Positions 49,387 to 61,901 of a stretch of DNA of 64,000 bases are shown in pieces. The position numbers and the translations under genes were made by a program. The DNA is from Pseudisothecium myosuroides (Eukaryota; Streptophyta; Bryopsida; Hypnales; Lembophyllaceae), in the NCBI GenBank assembly GCA_951799445.1, contig OX637287.1, forward strand, positions 868,001-932,000. Direction: 5' to 3'. Each line of letters opens with the position of its first letter. The stretch's first letter is position 1. The notes beneath the pieces are model-generated. The model ran no database searches and was not told the DNA's origin. It saw nothing but the letters and a program-made list of their open reading frames with translations.

Positions 49387-52300
49387 ATGAGGTTGCCCCC
49401 TACTAATGGAGGACGTTAAATCGTGCCTACCAAAGTAGGCCTTGTGGGCCGAATTTACCTTGAAAAAATGCAGGAATTTTTTATTTGTCTACAATTTATT
49501 TTTTTGCAAATTTTGAATTTGTATTCGCAATTAGAGACTCTAAATTAGCTAGGAGAGGTCTACAATAGACCCTAGGCACAACACAAAATAGGATTTTTTT
49601 TTTTACATTTGTCTCAGAGAACACAAAGTTCACCCCACACGGCCCACTTTGTAGGGCACGATTTAACGTCCTACCTTACTAACTTCTCAACATTTTACAC
49701 TATATGAATGTTCACTGTAGTAATTTTCATTAATAATTTCTGTAGTAAACATTTTTTTTTATTAAAGAATAAAACTCAAAGAACTACATGCATCCACCCT
49801 TAGATAAGCGGTGAGTTATGAGGTAACGGCTTTTCTAGATAAAGCAACTACATTGTTAAATAAGGCAACCAAATTTAACTACTCCGTATACTAGTGACTT
49901 TAGAAATATAGTAGCAAATTTCAAGGTCCACTCTAGACTTAGAATGAAGGGTGAGTATGCATAAGTCTTAGAAACAATTGTGGGATTTGAATTTAAAATA
50001 TGGATTGCAATGTCCACGAGCCTTCAATGTAGCCTAATTAATCCAAATGCAATAGAATATACAAAGTAGTGAAATGAAGTTGTCCCCTATTAATTTCTCG
50101 ATATTTTACACCATATGAATATTCACTACAAGGATGCAATAATTTTCATCAAAAATTACTACAATAAACATTTTTTAATGTTGAAAAGTTCACTCAAAGA
50201 ATCACATGCACCTCCACGTAGACAAGCAACAAATCACAAGGTAACTTTGCTTGATAAGGCAACCAAATTGTTAAAGCAATCTAATTTCATTATTCCAAAG
50301 GTAGAAATATAGTGGTTGCAAATTCCAAGGCCAATTCTAGACTTATTGAGTGAAGGGTGAATATGCATGGGCCTTGGAATCAGTTGTGGGGTTTGAATTT
50401 AGAATATGGCATGCAATGTCCACATGCCTTTAAATCCACTTCATTCTCCCTCCAACCACATTGTAATGTGAGTGTAATGCAAGTTACCACTGTATTGTAA
50501 AAAAATATCATTTACAAATCCTAAACAATACCTTGCAAAGTAACAAAAGAACCACTTGAAGAAGTTGGAATGGTAGCCGATCCTAAATCCTAAATTAACC
50601 CCTAAAACTTGTTTGATTTTATGCAACCTTTTCATAACCGTTTTTAAATCCATCTTGGATGTGTTGGGAGGATCCTTGACCTTCATATGATGAAGGGATT
50701 TGCTAAGGTCATATCTTGCTAAGAGCAGCCTCACAGCAACACGCCACAACTGGCCTCTAAAGCTTCTGTACTATTGACCTTCTGCGATCATACTGGAATG
50801 TCCTCCAGTGATTTGCGTGTTGCTTGAGTGTGTTGATGTGGGGCTGCTCTAGGGATGCAATGAATTCTTTTGCACTTCAACCCTCAAATGTTCAAAATTC
50901 CCACAGACATTCAACACGTACCCCATTTCTAACTGAAAGTCATCGAGTGTCGGAACAGAAGAGTTGCTGTAGCCGGGTAACATGGGTCAGTTTAGGAGAA
51001 GGGATCAGGTATTAATTCGTATCCTCTACCTTAGAGTAAAAATTGGATTGGGTGATGGTTGATAAAGCCTTCCAGGTGACACTGACACGCTCACGAGCTA
51101 AAAGTTTGAGTGAAATTTTCTCACAGGGTCCGTAGCTCGGCCAAAGAGTTGTCGAGTACTTATATCTTGATCTCCCGAAACTCATAATACTCACAAAATT
51201 TCACGAGCAAGAATTGTCGAGTACAAATAGTTGATTGTATACTTGAAGAAAGAGATTGATGGCGTGAAGAGAACACTGGGCTCCGGGCCTCCGGCAATGC
51301 ACAATGCTCCAATCTTCAATCCAGGTGAAAGAAGATTTGATCGGTTACAAAATCATATTTTAACTATAAAGCATTCAGCTAGTTAGCTTTTTCCAGTTCT
51401 AAGTTTTGTTTTCCTCAGTAAGCTTATATCACGCAAGTCTCATGTACGTTGTCAGAACTATCCTTACTTTTTGAACTGAAACATATAGAACAGTGTTAAT
51501 AAGTCCTTTGCTTGACAAGAGGTATCATTGATGGTCACGTATGAGTTCAGATGTAACAGCTGACTCAATGATATGATTTCTTCAGTGCAGAGGTAAACTT
51601 AGCGAAGAAAAAGCCCAGCCCCGAGGCCGGCCAGGAATGAAGAATCTGTTGGTGGAGTTCAAATTCCATAACGCCTTGTCCTCTAACTGTTTGGGGTCCC
51701 GAAAACATGACTGACGTAGTTTGAATGTGTGACGTACTTGGCCAATCAAGTCTCTTCGTACAGTCAATGACTGTTGGACTAGTTACAGGAGGTACCAGAA
51801 ATGCTGGGTCAGAGAAGGTCATATTAACGAGTCTTATAGTTGGGTACGTCTTTGGGACCTATCTATGTACTGTACAGAGGAAGCGAAGTTGGAAAAGGTC
51901 TATTTTCTGTCGTGGATTGTACAGTACGTAACTTACAAGCATAACCGTAAGAGAACCGTAAGTCCGCAACCACCATGGTCCGGAATTCACTGCATGTCTG
52001 TGTGGTTAAGCTCCGATCCGGACACACCCTGCCTTAGTTCTGCCTCCAAGCCCCATTGACTTTGGTCCGCCCTCAATGAAACCAAGCAAAGTACCTGTTT
52101 AACTTGAGCTGGATCGACACACCACTCACGTGACGGCTGCGGGCTGGTGAAAAATAATGGCAGCATCTAGATCATTCTACTTCGATGGAATCTTTAAATA
52201 GAAGTCATTCTCTGTAGTATATCCATGTCCAAGTACGGTACGTGCTCATGTCCGGAAACTACTGTTCCTTCACCTTTGCCGGTCGAGCTTGAAGGAGTTT

Positions 52301-52622
52301 GTACGCATTGACACGTTCAAATGAATCATTGGCTCAGCACAGGGCTTCTCTAGTGATGTAGCCAAGGTGACCAAAACGCACGTGATTGTGAAGGTGACAT
52401 CAACTCTACAAGGACGCTGATGACACAAAGTAGTCAATAAGACAATAATAGATGATTTTCAAGAATGCACGTGTTGGTCCAAAATTCGGATCATTTTTGG
52501 CAAAGTACATTGGTGGTAGGTCTCATCCTTTCAGGATTAATTCTTAGTAGAGTCTAGTATCTAGTAGGAGTTTAGTAGGAGTTGAGATGGTTTGGTTTTA
52601 TTGTTTGTACACTCAAAGGATG
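49387..52622. other. Repeat-rich spacer with a ~400-bp duplication
   Basis: Blocks at about 49.68-50.04 kb and 50.09-50.42 kb are diverged direct copies (for example ATTTTACACTATATGAAT versus ATTTTACACCATATGAAT). The sequence from about 50.8 to 52.4 kb is less AT-rich, but I find no exon series of a known family there. Confidence 0.45.
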
Positions 52623-53471
52623 TTAACCCCTAAAATACCAAGACATTTTCTAACTCCGGAACCACTTAAAACTGCCATTTCTGCTGCGATCACTTCCTAA
52701 ACCAAAAAAAACTTTTTTCTTAGAATCTAACCATAGGATCTTGTACTTCACTTATCTCAGATTATGTGGTAAAAATTTCAAGAAATTTGACCGTTCTGAT
52801 TGGAAGATATTAGCATTCAAAGTTGAAAAAAGAAGTTTCTATGAACTGTTTCCTGCAATTTCAGATGACTTTGACGGCCATTTGTGGATTTTTTTTTGCA
52901 CTACACAACATAAAGTTAAAATTTTTTATGTTCAAGATTTGAGTTGAGAGTTGGGGAAAAAATTTCAGAATGTCAAACCTTGAATTTTACATATAAAAAA
53001 ATTGTTAAGTAGAAGTAGGTCCAAAATTGAACGAAACACTAAATTGTTAATAGCTCTTACGTGGAATTAAAACAACGTAATCGCAACGGTGGGATTGTTC
53101 TTGCAAACAAACTTGACCTCGTCAAAAAAAAAAATTGAAAAAAATTGAAAATTGCATTCAAAAATGAATTCTATAAGAATGAATCAAAGCTTCAAATGTA
53201 GACAAAAACATGATCTTTGAGAATTTTATTTATTTTTTAAATCATTTTTCTGTTTTGTTTTTTTTCTACCCGGCGAAGTGCTTTTTTGCTTTAGGATGCC
53301 ATAACTTTTGCTCCCGGGCACCGATTGAAAAAAAATTATATTTTTAGAAAGCTACTGTGATTCCCTATCTTCATAAAAAGTTTAAAAAAAACAAATCAAA
53401 ATTTGAGGCCACACGGGCCTGCCCAAAATCTCAAGTGTCCCCTGAGGGGACTTTGGTACTTTAGGGGTTAA
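52623..53471 (-). mobile_element. TTAA/CCC-TIR element, family 1 copy 4 (inverted)
   Basis: TTAACCCCTAAAATACC to GGTACTTTAGGGGTTAA, 849 bp. It reads in the opposite direction to copies 1-3 (AAAACTGCCATTTCTG near its left is the inverse of their right ends) and is the most diverged of the four. Confidence 0.65.
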
Positions 53472-56237
53472 CTTTGCATTTTGTAAGCAGAAGCAAATTA
53501 AATAGATTTCTTATTGTTACAGCTTCCTATTTTTTAGGAAGGGTGAACAAAAGTGAGTTAAAGAACATGTAGGAGCTTGTCATGCTATTCGATGTGTTTT
53601 TGAGTAGCTTTGCGGGCCTTTCAATTTTCCACCTTGGCTCAATTTAGAATGCTCATAGAAAAGACTCACCTATCATATATTCAATTATTTAAATCAACTT
53701 GAGAATTGATTTGCTTTAATATATTACTATCCTATCCACTGAAAACCCTTAGCCAATGCTGTTGTTTCAATATATTTCACTATCTCATAAGCACTACCAA
53801 TACACTATATTAGTTAGTGTTGCAATTGCCTTGAAATTTCTTCAAAAATAGGAATTTCAATACATTGAGTACATTAAGAATCCAAAGCAATGGGATCACT
53901 ATTGTTTTATTATTAAACTAAATTTGAAATAACATAAATAATTTTGAAGCTCAGAATTGGGTTTGACTATTAAGTCTCTCCTACATAAATGCTTGGTTCT
54001 TTAAGAGTTACCAAAAAATGTCATTAATTAAATTCTATTAATAAAAATAATAATCAAATCTTATAATGAAAAATCATTTCAAATTTCAATTTTGTATTTT
54101 TATTAGGACAAAGCTAAAACATTGTAAATTTTTCAGTGTTCCTCCAATTATTTTTGTTTCATTAGTAGTATAGTCAAACCATTTAAATTTGCAATTGTTT
54201 GCTTGCTCAATCACTGTGCAATGGTAATACAAAATAAATAAATCTATTATATAACATCATCATAAACCACTAGAATGTAAGCAAGAAGGGTCATTGAAGT
54301 GTAAACAAAAAAATCTGAGCAAAGGTGACTAGAAGCAACATAAATGGCTTTGTTTTTACATCCACATACAATGTGTAAACTAGCCTTTAATGTGAATGAG
54401 GTGCACACCACGTGCAATTATAATGTAAAATAAAGCACTTGCATTTTGAATTCTATATGTGGCCAATTATTCCAATAAAAAGTTGGATATCTATATGTAA
54501 ATACCATCATCAATCTTATGAAGATTGAATGTTACACTAAATCACATGCATGCGCCTAATTAAAATCATCTGAATGAACATTTGAGCATGCTTCCCATTG
54601 TTAAATTATCTAAATTTTTAATAGATATTTTGAGGAATTGAACTTGGATTTAAGATTCTCTTAGTGTATAATTTTTTTAGAAAATATTTCAATGAAGTGC
54701 AACTTTTCAAAGTGCTTGAAAACAAGTGCATTCAAAATCGACCCTAAGCTTTCATATTTAGAAAATTTATATTTTAGGCAAGAATGTAGATGGGACAATT
54801 TTGCAAACAAGTTGCACTTTGCAAACAATTCAATGTCCAACCAATTGTGTTTGTTGTCATCCTCTTTAACCTTTAAGGATTTGAATTTTGAATTTTTTTT
54901 GGCACTTTGTCTTTGGTTTGGTCACATATCTTTCAAAGTTTTCAAAAATTATATTTTTCTCAATTGATCCAAGGTTGGCTAGGATTCTCAAAAAAAACTA
55001 AAAATAATATTTTTATAGTATTAGCAAGTGAAAATGATGAATACTAAAAAAGAAATAGATTTTTCGGATGTAGTATGTAATTTCTATGATTTTTCAGAGT
55101 ACCGGCTCCCTAGACCACTGTAACTGTCACATAGGTGGACCCTAAACTGGAATCTACAAAAATCACTAGTTAGCCAATCAAAGTTAAATATGTGTCCTTC
55201 GAATGTGTCACCGATTGAGAGTTATGCATTTGTAGAACACATTGATGAAAGTCTAGGGACACAGTTAATGGTAATCTAGGGTACGAGAATGGAAATAGGG
55301 ACGCTTTTGGGTGTTTCTACCTTATTGATTCATTCAAAGTTGGTGAGTTCTTCAATCCAGTCCCAACATAGAACCTGGCCAATTGTAGATCCATTGCCTT
55401 TCCTTTCCTTGGAAATTTTAAAATAAAATTCCTCTCTGCCACATCAATTTGACGTCCAGAAATTTGTTCCGTTGGCCGGGGCCCTGTACTCCGTCATTCA
55501 TGTCAGTTCTGATTGACAATCATCATCTCAAGAAATGCACAGATTCCAAGACTCCGTACCATCAACACGTGGCAAAAGCAACTAGGCCTAAACTTCTGTT
55601 CACACTGGATGATATCAGGTTAAGTTAATACAATTAACGTAAGTTACGAATGCGCCTGGCCACTCATGTGCCGCTTAGTGTGGTGTCGGCTGCATGCTGA
55701 GCTGGACCCCTTCCCCGCTCCTTGCGCAGTCTCGGATGACGTCATTCCCTCCTCAAGGGCCGCCACATGGGCACCCCAACATTCCACTCATTCTGCCACG
55801 TGGCGAGCTTACCGCGACTGTAGGTTCGGTTGGAGCTATCAGTCGAACTTGCTGATAAATGAATGGAAAAAGTCGCTTGGGTTCACTTAGTACCGCCCAA
55901 TTCAAAACCTTTCTATTGCTGATGCCGTGAGTGCCGGAAATGAAATCCTTGAACAATATGATTCCGTGGAAGATAAATAGGAGACTTCAGAAATACTAGT
56001 GTGGCCTGTGCCGTTGCCACATTAAAATAAAGTTAAAGTAAATGTGATTTTTTAATTTTTTAATTCATGATAACTTCGAAATTCAAAATCTTCTCTTCCG
56101 GCGTGAGTTGGAGCACCTTAAAAAAAAGCATGTGTACCCTTCTTTGCATAGAGCTTTCCGACGGTATCGAAAATGCGATCAGGGGGCGCATGTTTCTAGA
56201 GATCTCAACATAACAAAACAAAACAAACTCATGGTAT
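53472..56237. other. AT-rich spacer with TA-flanked MITE copy
   Basis: Holds the second copy (about 55040-55322) of the TA-flanked MITE found in the AAPT intron. Sequence at 55.5-55.95 kb is GC-richer, but no coding exon is recognised. Confidence 0.45.
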
Positions 56238-56391
56238 CACTAGAAGAAATTTGCGTTTGCCTCAACAAAATCTACTTAATGTGTTTGTTAAGGCAAACAC
56301 AAAATCTGCATTTTTTTTGTGTTTTTCCAACACAGATTTTGCAAACACATTAAGTAGATTTTGTTGAAGCAAATGCAAATTTCTTCTAGAG
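56238..56391. mobile_element. CACTA-like MITE, 154 bp
   Basis: CACTAGAAGAAATTTGCG at the left and GCAAATTTCTTCTAGAG at the right, with a 3-bp TAT on both sides. Nearly a perfect hairpin (CAACAAAATCTACTTAATG and its inverse). Its termini are related to those of the element at 21791-22055. Confidence 0.65.
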
Positions 56392-58849
56392 TATGGATGA
56401 CGATTTTTTGCTTCACTCAAGGAAGAATGTCTTGCCCTTTGAGAGGAACAAAATAATCCTACTATGACTAAGGTTTTGGAATAAGTCCAAAAAATCAAGA
56501 ATAGACAAGATTTTAGAAGCATTGAATGAATATGGTATGTGAAAAATTATACACATTAAGGTAATTAAATGCATTTAAAACAAACCTCACAAATATTTGC
56601 CTAAAATGTAAACAATACAAATACGAGATCTGTTTTAGCACTTTGAAAAACTTACAGTTGATTCTTGTGGTATTTAAAAAACAAACATGATAAAGGAGTT
56701 ATAATTCTTGGTTACTTTTCAACAAAGTCTAACAAAATGAAAATAATTTAGTAGTACGCATCATGCTCTTATTTGAATTGGATTTTGGTGTAGTTAATGT
56801 AACCTAATTGTAACCTATTTCTAAAATCAAATCCTTCAAATTCTTGCTTCAAATTTGCATGTCCTATTTTTAAAGAGCCTAGGATTGATTATAGATATAT
56901 TTGTTTACACATGTTTTCTTTTTTCTTTTTTCTTGCTTTTAAAGGATTTTATCTAAGACATCCAATTTTCAATTTGTCGCATACCGGTATCTGTTGTTCT
57001 CCCACGGTACACTCTCAAGTTTAGATTCCAAAAGTTAATACGGAGTACGGAGTACTATATTTTTGCCGGTCCATTTTGCCGTGTCCACTGACGATGCTCT
57101 CCAGTATAAGGCCGGTTAATCTCCGTGATTGCCGATTCGGAATCCGAGTGCGGACACAGCACGCCACTCAAGTGGCCCAGTGTCGCCGTGCAATTCGGCA
57201 TGAGCCGCCGAGATGTACAACTGAAGGTACAACGGAGCCAATGGATGAACGTTAGCGGCACGCGATGTACAACATATCATTCATCCCACGATCGAGGACC
57301 TGTGACGAGTGATGACCTATTCCATGGCGGTTCAGCGTTTCCTTCCATCGGTCGGGGAGCAGTGACCGCATATCTCAAGCACTCACGACTGCGCGACCTC
57401 CGGTCGAGAGTTTCCGGGTCTCTTGCGACCTTAGGTTGCAGGGTCCATCTTCTTCTCCGTTACGACAGGCCCGTGGTTTTGGTGCACGGCAGGGGTCGCT
57501 TGTTATTTCCACCGGGGGTCGGTGCTTTTCATCAATGTCTTATAGCGTCCTCGTGCATTTCTTTGGAGAATCTGGGGCGTCGTTAGGGAATCTCGGTATC
57601 TGAGGCGAAGCTCACTGGGCGGACCTTGTCCTCGTGTTTGAGCCTGTGGCTGAATGGTGTGCGTATTGACCAGGATATGAGATCTTGAAGGGGTTGTGGA
57701 GGTGGTTCTTCGGCTGCTATCTCCTTGTGCTTGTTTTGGCGGCGTTGGAGAATTCGGCAAGGTGAGCGGCTTCGTGTCCTTGGATTCGTGAGTAGCGGGA
57801 GTCGGCCAGTCGGGTTCCGGGGCCTGTGGAGACAGTAGCGATAGGTTTTGTAGCTTTCTTTGGGGTTTCGGGCATGTTGGAGCCTCGGGTTTGTATTCCT
57901 GGGCTTGCGGCGGGGATTCGCTCTTGCCGTCAGTAGTGACTTCTCTTCTTGCATGAGAAAATCGAGAACAAATTCAGGATTTGAAGTTTGTTTTTGTAAG
58001 TTGTGGAGTCTAGCTTTGTTTTAGTTCTCCGTAATGTTCGACGCAGAGCCAGGGTAGAATGCGAGACGTTCTTTACTTGACGACGACTTGTGAAGGTTTC
58101 TTGAAATGGTCAGATTTGTTACATATTCGATCTTCAGTGTTTCTCCCTCTACATGCATTGCATTCTTTGAGTAGAATATCTAGTGCAGTGAACCCGACGT
58201 AGTCCGGGACTGTTGGTGAAGCTTATTTTTGAAACTTCAATCGAGACAAGCTCAGAGATCTCTTACAACCTTCTTGCTAGGCCTTGTGCATATTCTACGC
58301 TTTCTGGTTTGGGGGATCTCTCGAGTTTGTTTGTTGTTCTCTACCTAGCGGAGTATCTCCGACTGGTTTGAAAATAAATGGAAGTTATTCGTAGCCGTAG
58401 AATATCACGATTTAAATTTATGTTACTAAGAGCGAGTAACTGTACAGGCGTTTCAAAGTAGTGGCTTGTTGATGCCACCGTCTTAGCGCCCAACCACTCG
58501 ACTACCAGTTTCTCGAGAGCTAACGTGAGTTTAGATCTGTATCATTTGTGATCCTTGACGCTGTGCAGTTCTGTGTTATGGAAGGGTAGTGGAGCGCCAT
58601 TTTTTTCCATTTTAGGCTCAATGACGCTGTATTTGCTGTGTTTTTGTACTATAACAGTTTTTTCAGATGTGTGTCACAGCGAGCCGTTCATTTGGTGCTT
58701 ATGCACTGGGTCTTGGGTCGCCCTAATTTTTGAGCTGTTCTTTTAACGATGAATTTTCTCCCTGGTACTGCAGCGAGTCGCTTCGGAGTCAGATTGGCGA
58801 TGGGGTCTTTCGGTTCAAGTCTGCATTGATTTTTTCGAAATTAAAACAA
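56392..58849. other. Upstream region of the EF-hand/SAM/FN3 gene
   Basis: AT-rich to about 57.0 kb, then GC-rich. A likely acceptor (CTGCAG|CGAGTCG near 58774) shortly before the ATG suggests a 5' UTR intron. Open frames at 57.1-58.0 kb on both strands overlap each other and are probably leader or promoter sequence. Confidence 0.45.
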
Positions 58850-61800
58850 ATGGTCACTGCCAGCCCCCGATTAGGGAGGCAGATGCAGAAAGGAGCGTTT
58901 AGAGACGATGCGCGTGGAACACATGGACACTTTGATGCAGGAGACTCTTGGGCAGGCGTCTCAAAAATGATGGCAAATAGACCACATTTGTCTAATTACA
59001 GGAAATACCGCTCCACTTCCAACCTCTGTACCCTCTGGAAATTCTTGCCTCTCCTAGGGTTTCTAGTGTTGTTGTTCCTTGGAGCAAAAGCGAATGCCAA
59101 AGGATTCCAGCGAAATTTGGATGCTTTTTTCTGTACAGTAGATCAAGATGGAAACGGCGAAATTGAGCAAGGCGAAGCTTCTAAGGTTTTCTATCTCTTC
59201 CTCTATAAATGTTTTTTTGTTCATGTTTTCGCAAGTGTGTCGATGGCTGGGATATGGCGTTGTGGAGTTATGTTGGTTCAAGATTTTGGGATGGTGCTGT
59301 ATTTTTTTTTTATGGTAATTGAATTTTGTCTTCTTCTAGTTTTGTATCCTATTACCCTACGTGGACTTTGCAAAGCTCGTCGTTCGCTGCCTTTCAGCCT
59401 TGTTCTACCTGCCTGCACTGACCATCTGAGCCCTGTTTGCAGTTCCTGCGTAATCTGGACGCGCAAATGACTGATGAAAGTGATATAGAAACAAAAGAGG
59501 GTATGAGTGAACTGTTTGCGTCCTCTCAGTTTGACTTCAATTTCAGCTATGGCGGCAACACTATATCTGCCGAAGAGATGCTGGTGAGAGCTTATTATCT
59601 TTGTTTTAGCGTACATTTCATGCTTGGTGTCGTTCACATGAAAAATCCTTCCCGAAAAACATACCACTGATTCTTCAGTGAGTTAATTAGGAAGCGTTGG
59701 TGTGTAAAATCCTTTGACAAAGCTTGTAATCGAAGCAACGAGCTAATCCACTGACATCCTCGTTATCGATTATGGGAATCGGACGAAGAAAACAGGTTGT
59801 GAATATTTTTAATTTTAAATTCGTGGAAAAAAATCCTGAAATAGTTAGCTGTTAGGTTGAGAGTGTCACTGCTTTGTAATTGTCACCAGTGAATGATCCG
59901 CTGCTCATGTTCATTTTGCCTTTTGTTCAGGATCACCTGTCAAATATGATGACTGCAAATCATGTGGTAGATTGGGTTACTCACGGACTACAACTGCCAC
60001 AATATGCAGAAGCATTCCGCCAGAATGCTATTAATGGTATGGACTTCCCAGCTCTCATTGAGAACGACAGCGAAGCTTTACTCGAGGACCTTGGCATCAA
60101 GAGTACTTTACATCGTACTAAGATTACGCATGCTTTGGTTAGACAGATCTTCGGAATTGGCAATACTCCAGGTCCAGTTCGCTCATTAGAATGTAGTCCA
60201 TCCAGTTATGGCGGCATCCAGCTCTCCTGGGAAGCCCCTACCAACCGCGGCGTGCCTCCCTTGCATAAGTATCTGATTGAACGGTGGTCAAAGACCTTCT
60301 CTACTTGGACGAATGTGGCTGATGCAAGAGAGGTAGTCTTCCTGGACAGAAATGCTGTCAAGGTGGGTAAAGAGTACAAGTATAGAATTCGAACATGGGG
60401 GGGCCATGGTCCCTCTAATTGGGTTGTCATAGATGGTTGTAGAGCGGATTCTACTCCTCCCTCACCTTCTAATTTGGATTCAGAGGATAGGGTTCCCTTG
60501 CAGATGGTAAGCCAAGTGGAACCAGAGCTGTTGATGTCGAGAGGATCCAAGTCTTCTGAGAAACAGGGAAGTCGTATATGGACTTGGATAAATTCAGGTG
60601 TTATATTGCTTCTGGCCTTGTTCTCAAGACATACATTCTTCTTTGACGTAACTTTGGCTGCCTGGGTTCTATTGAAGAATCATTTGCAGCAGGCATTGAG
60701 ACTAGGGTTAGAGAGCCCGCGTCTTTGTGTGAGAACAGTTGCACGTTCTATAGCGTTAGGTTGTGAAAGTTGGTGTTACATGCGACAGAAAGTGTGGGCA
60801 CTTTCCAGGCTTGGAGTGGATTCATCATCAGCCTCAAGGCGAGCTGCGCTTAAGAGTTTAAGCGAACCGTGTATGAACAGTCCATTCGAAACTGAAGAAG
60901 AGGTTGATGGTGAATATAGTGAAGCTCGAGGCATTCGAAGTATGAGTGCAGATAACCTTTTGGAGACAAGTGATTTGGGATTCCAACCGAGTTTGAGGGA
61001 TTCGAAGAGCTCTTCTCCTGGCAGCAGTGAGAGAGAAACGGAGATGGAGGACGTGATAGACAAGGCAGTATTATTTCCACCAACTCCTCCGCGGGACGTA
61101 GAGCTAGTTTCTGTTCCTTCCAAACGAAGTAAAAACAGGTGAGCTGGTTTTTCTGATTTAGTGCGTAAATTGTTCTTTTTTGGTTGTCCGTTGACCATGT
61201 ATTCGGTCAAACATTGTTTATGATCACTTGATTAATGGCAGCAGTAGTAAACTAGTAATGCTATTTTGTAGTTGTAGGGATTGTAGGGAGACTTTTGAAG
61301 TTAATCTGAAGTCAATTTTAGAATAGTTGAATTTCTGATTCGGTTGTTTTGTTGAGAGAGCAGGTGCAACCAGGAAGGTTGTAGGGTACGGTTTGATCGC
61401 TGGCATTCACTGCAAGACTGGTGGATGAAACTCAACAAACATTATTGTCGAGAATGTCAGAGTGTTTATTGTGTGAAACACACCCGAATCTCGCCTCATG
61501 GACCTCGTGGTCAATGTGGGTTAGATAGCAGTTGCTACTGCTACAACTGTTATGCTACCTTGTCTTCGGAAAGTCAACGCAGGCTAGCTGAGCAGAACAA
61601 GTTGCGTGTGGGCCCTTCTGTAAGTAGAGATTCGTCTGCAGGAACAACTTCTCTGGGTAGTTCGAAGCAGGGATATGGCAGTTCTTCGAATAGCTCTATT
61701 GCTGGCGGAGGACTCCCTCCATCACTGAGCGATACTGTAGAACCCTACTTAGATAGTAACGGTCTGCTCGACTTTAGGGACGTAGTTGCTGCTAAGTCTG

Positions 61801-61901
61801 TAGGAGTATCGAAAGCAGCTTCTGACTCTGGGATGCCCGATCAACCAAGTGAGCCTGTGATTTCAAAGCGTGGTCATAGAAAACAGAGAAGCTTTAATTA
61901 A
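58850..61901 (+). CDS. EF-hand / SAM / FN3 / Cys-rich finger membrane protein
   Basis: Coding exons 58850-59185, 59443-59583, 59931-61138 and 61364-61901; about 740 aa. In order: a hydrophobic segment (about 63-79, WKFLPLLGFLVLLFLGA); one canonical EF-hand loop DQDGNGEIEQGE (98-109); a SAM domain (about 169-230, VVDWVTHGLQLPQYAEAFR...LGIKSTLHRTKI); a fibronectin type III domain (about 238-332, ending RTWGGHGPSNWV); a second hydrophobic region (about 386-418); an acidic/Ser-rich linker; a cysteine-rich C-terminal finger with CNQEGC, HYCRECQSVYCVKH and CYCYNC (about 563-620) that looks FYVE-like; and a basic tail ending KRGHRKQRSFN. Calcium-responsive membrane scaffold is inference. I do not recognise a named gene. 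The ATG chosen follows the acceptor near 58774. Confidence 0.8.

Noticed and set aside
50824..52059. Possible small genes in the less AT-rich 50.8-52.1 kb stretch
   Set aside because: No open frame or exon chain there matches a family, and the frames overlap on both strands.
57125..57954. Overlapping open frames on both strands in GC-rich sequence
   Set aside because: They overlap each other, show no domain or splice pattern, and sit where the 5' UTR or promoter of the SAM/FN3 gene is expected.
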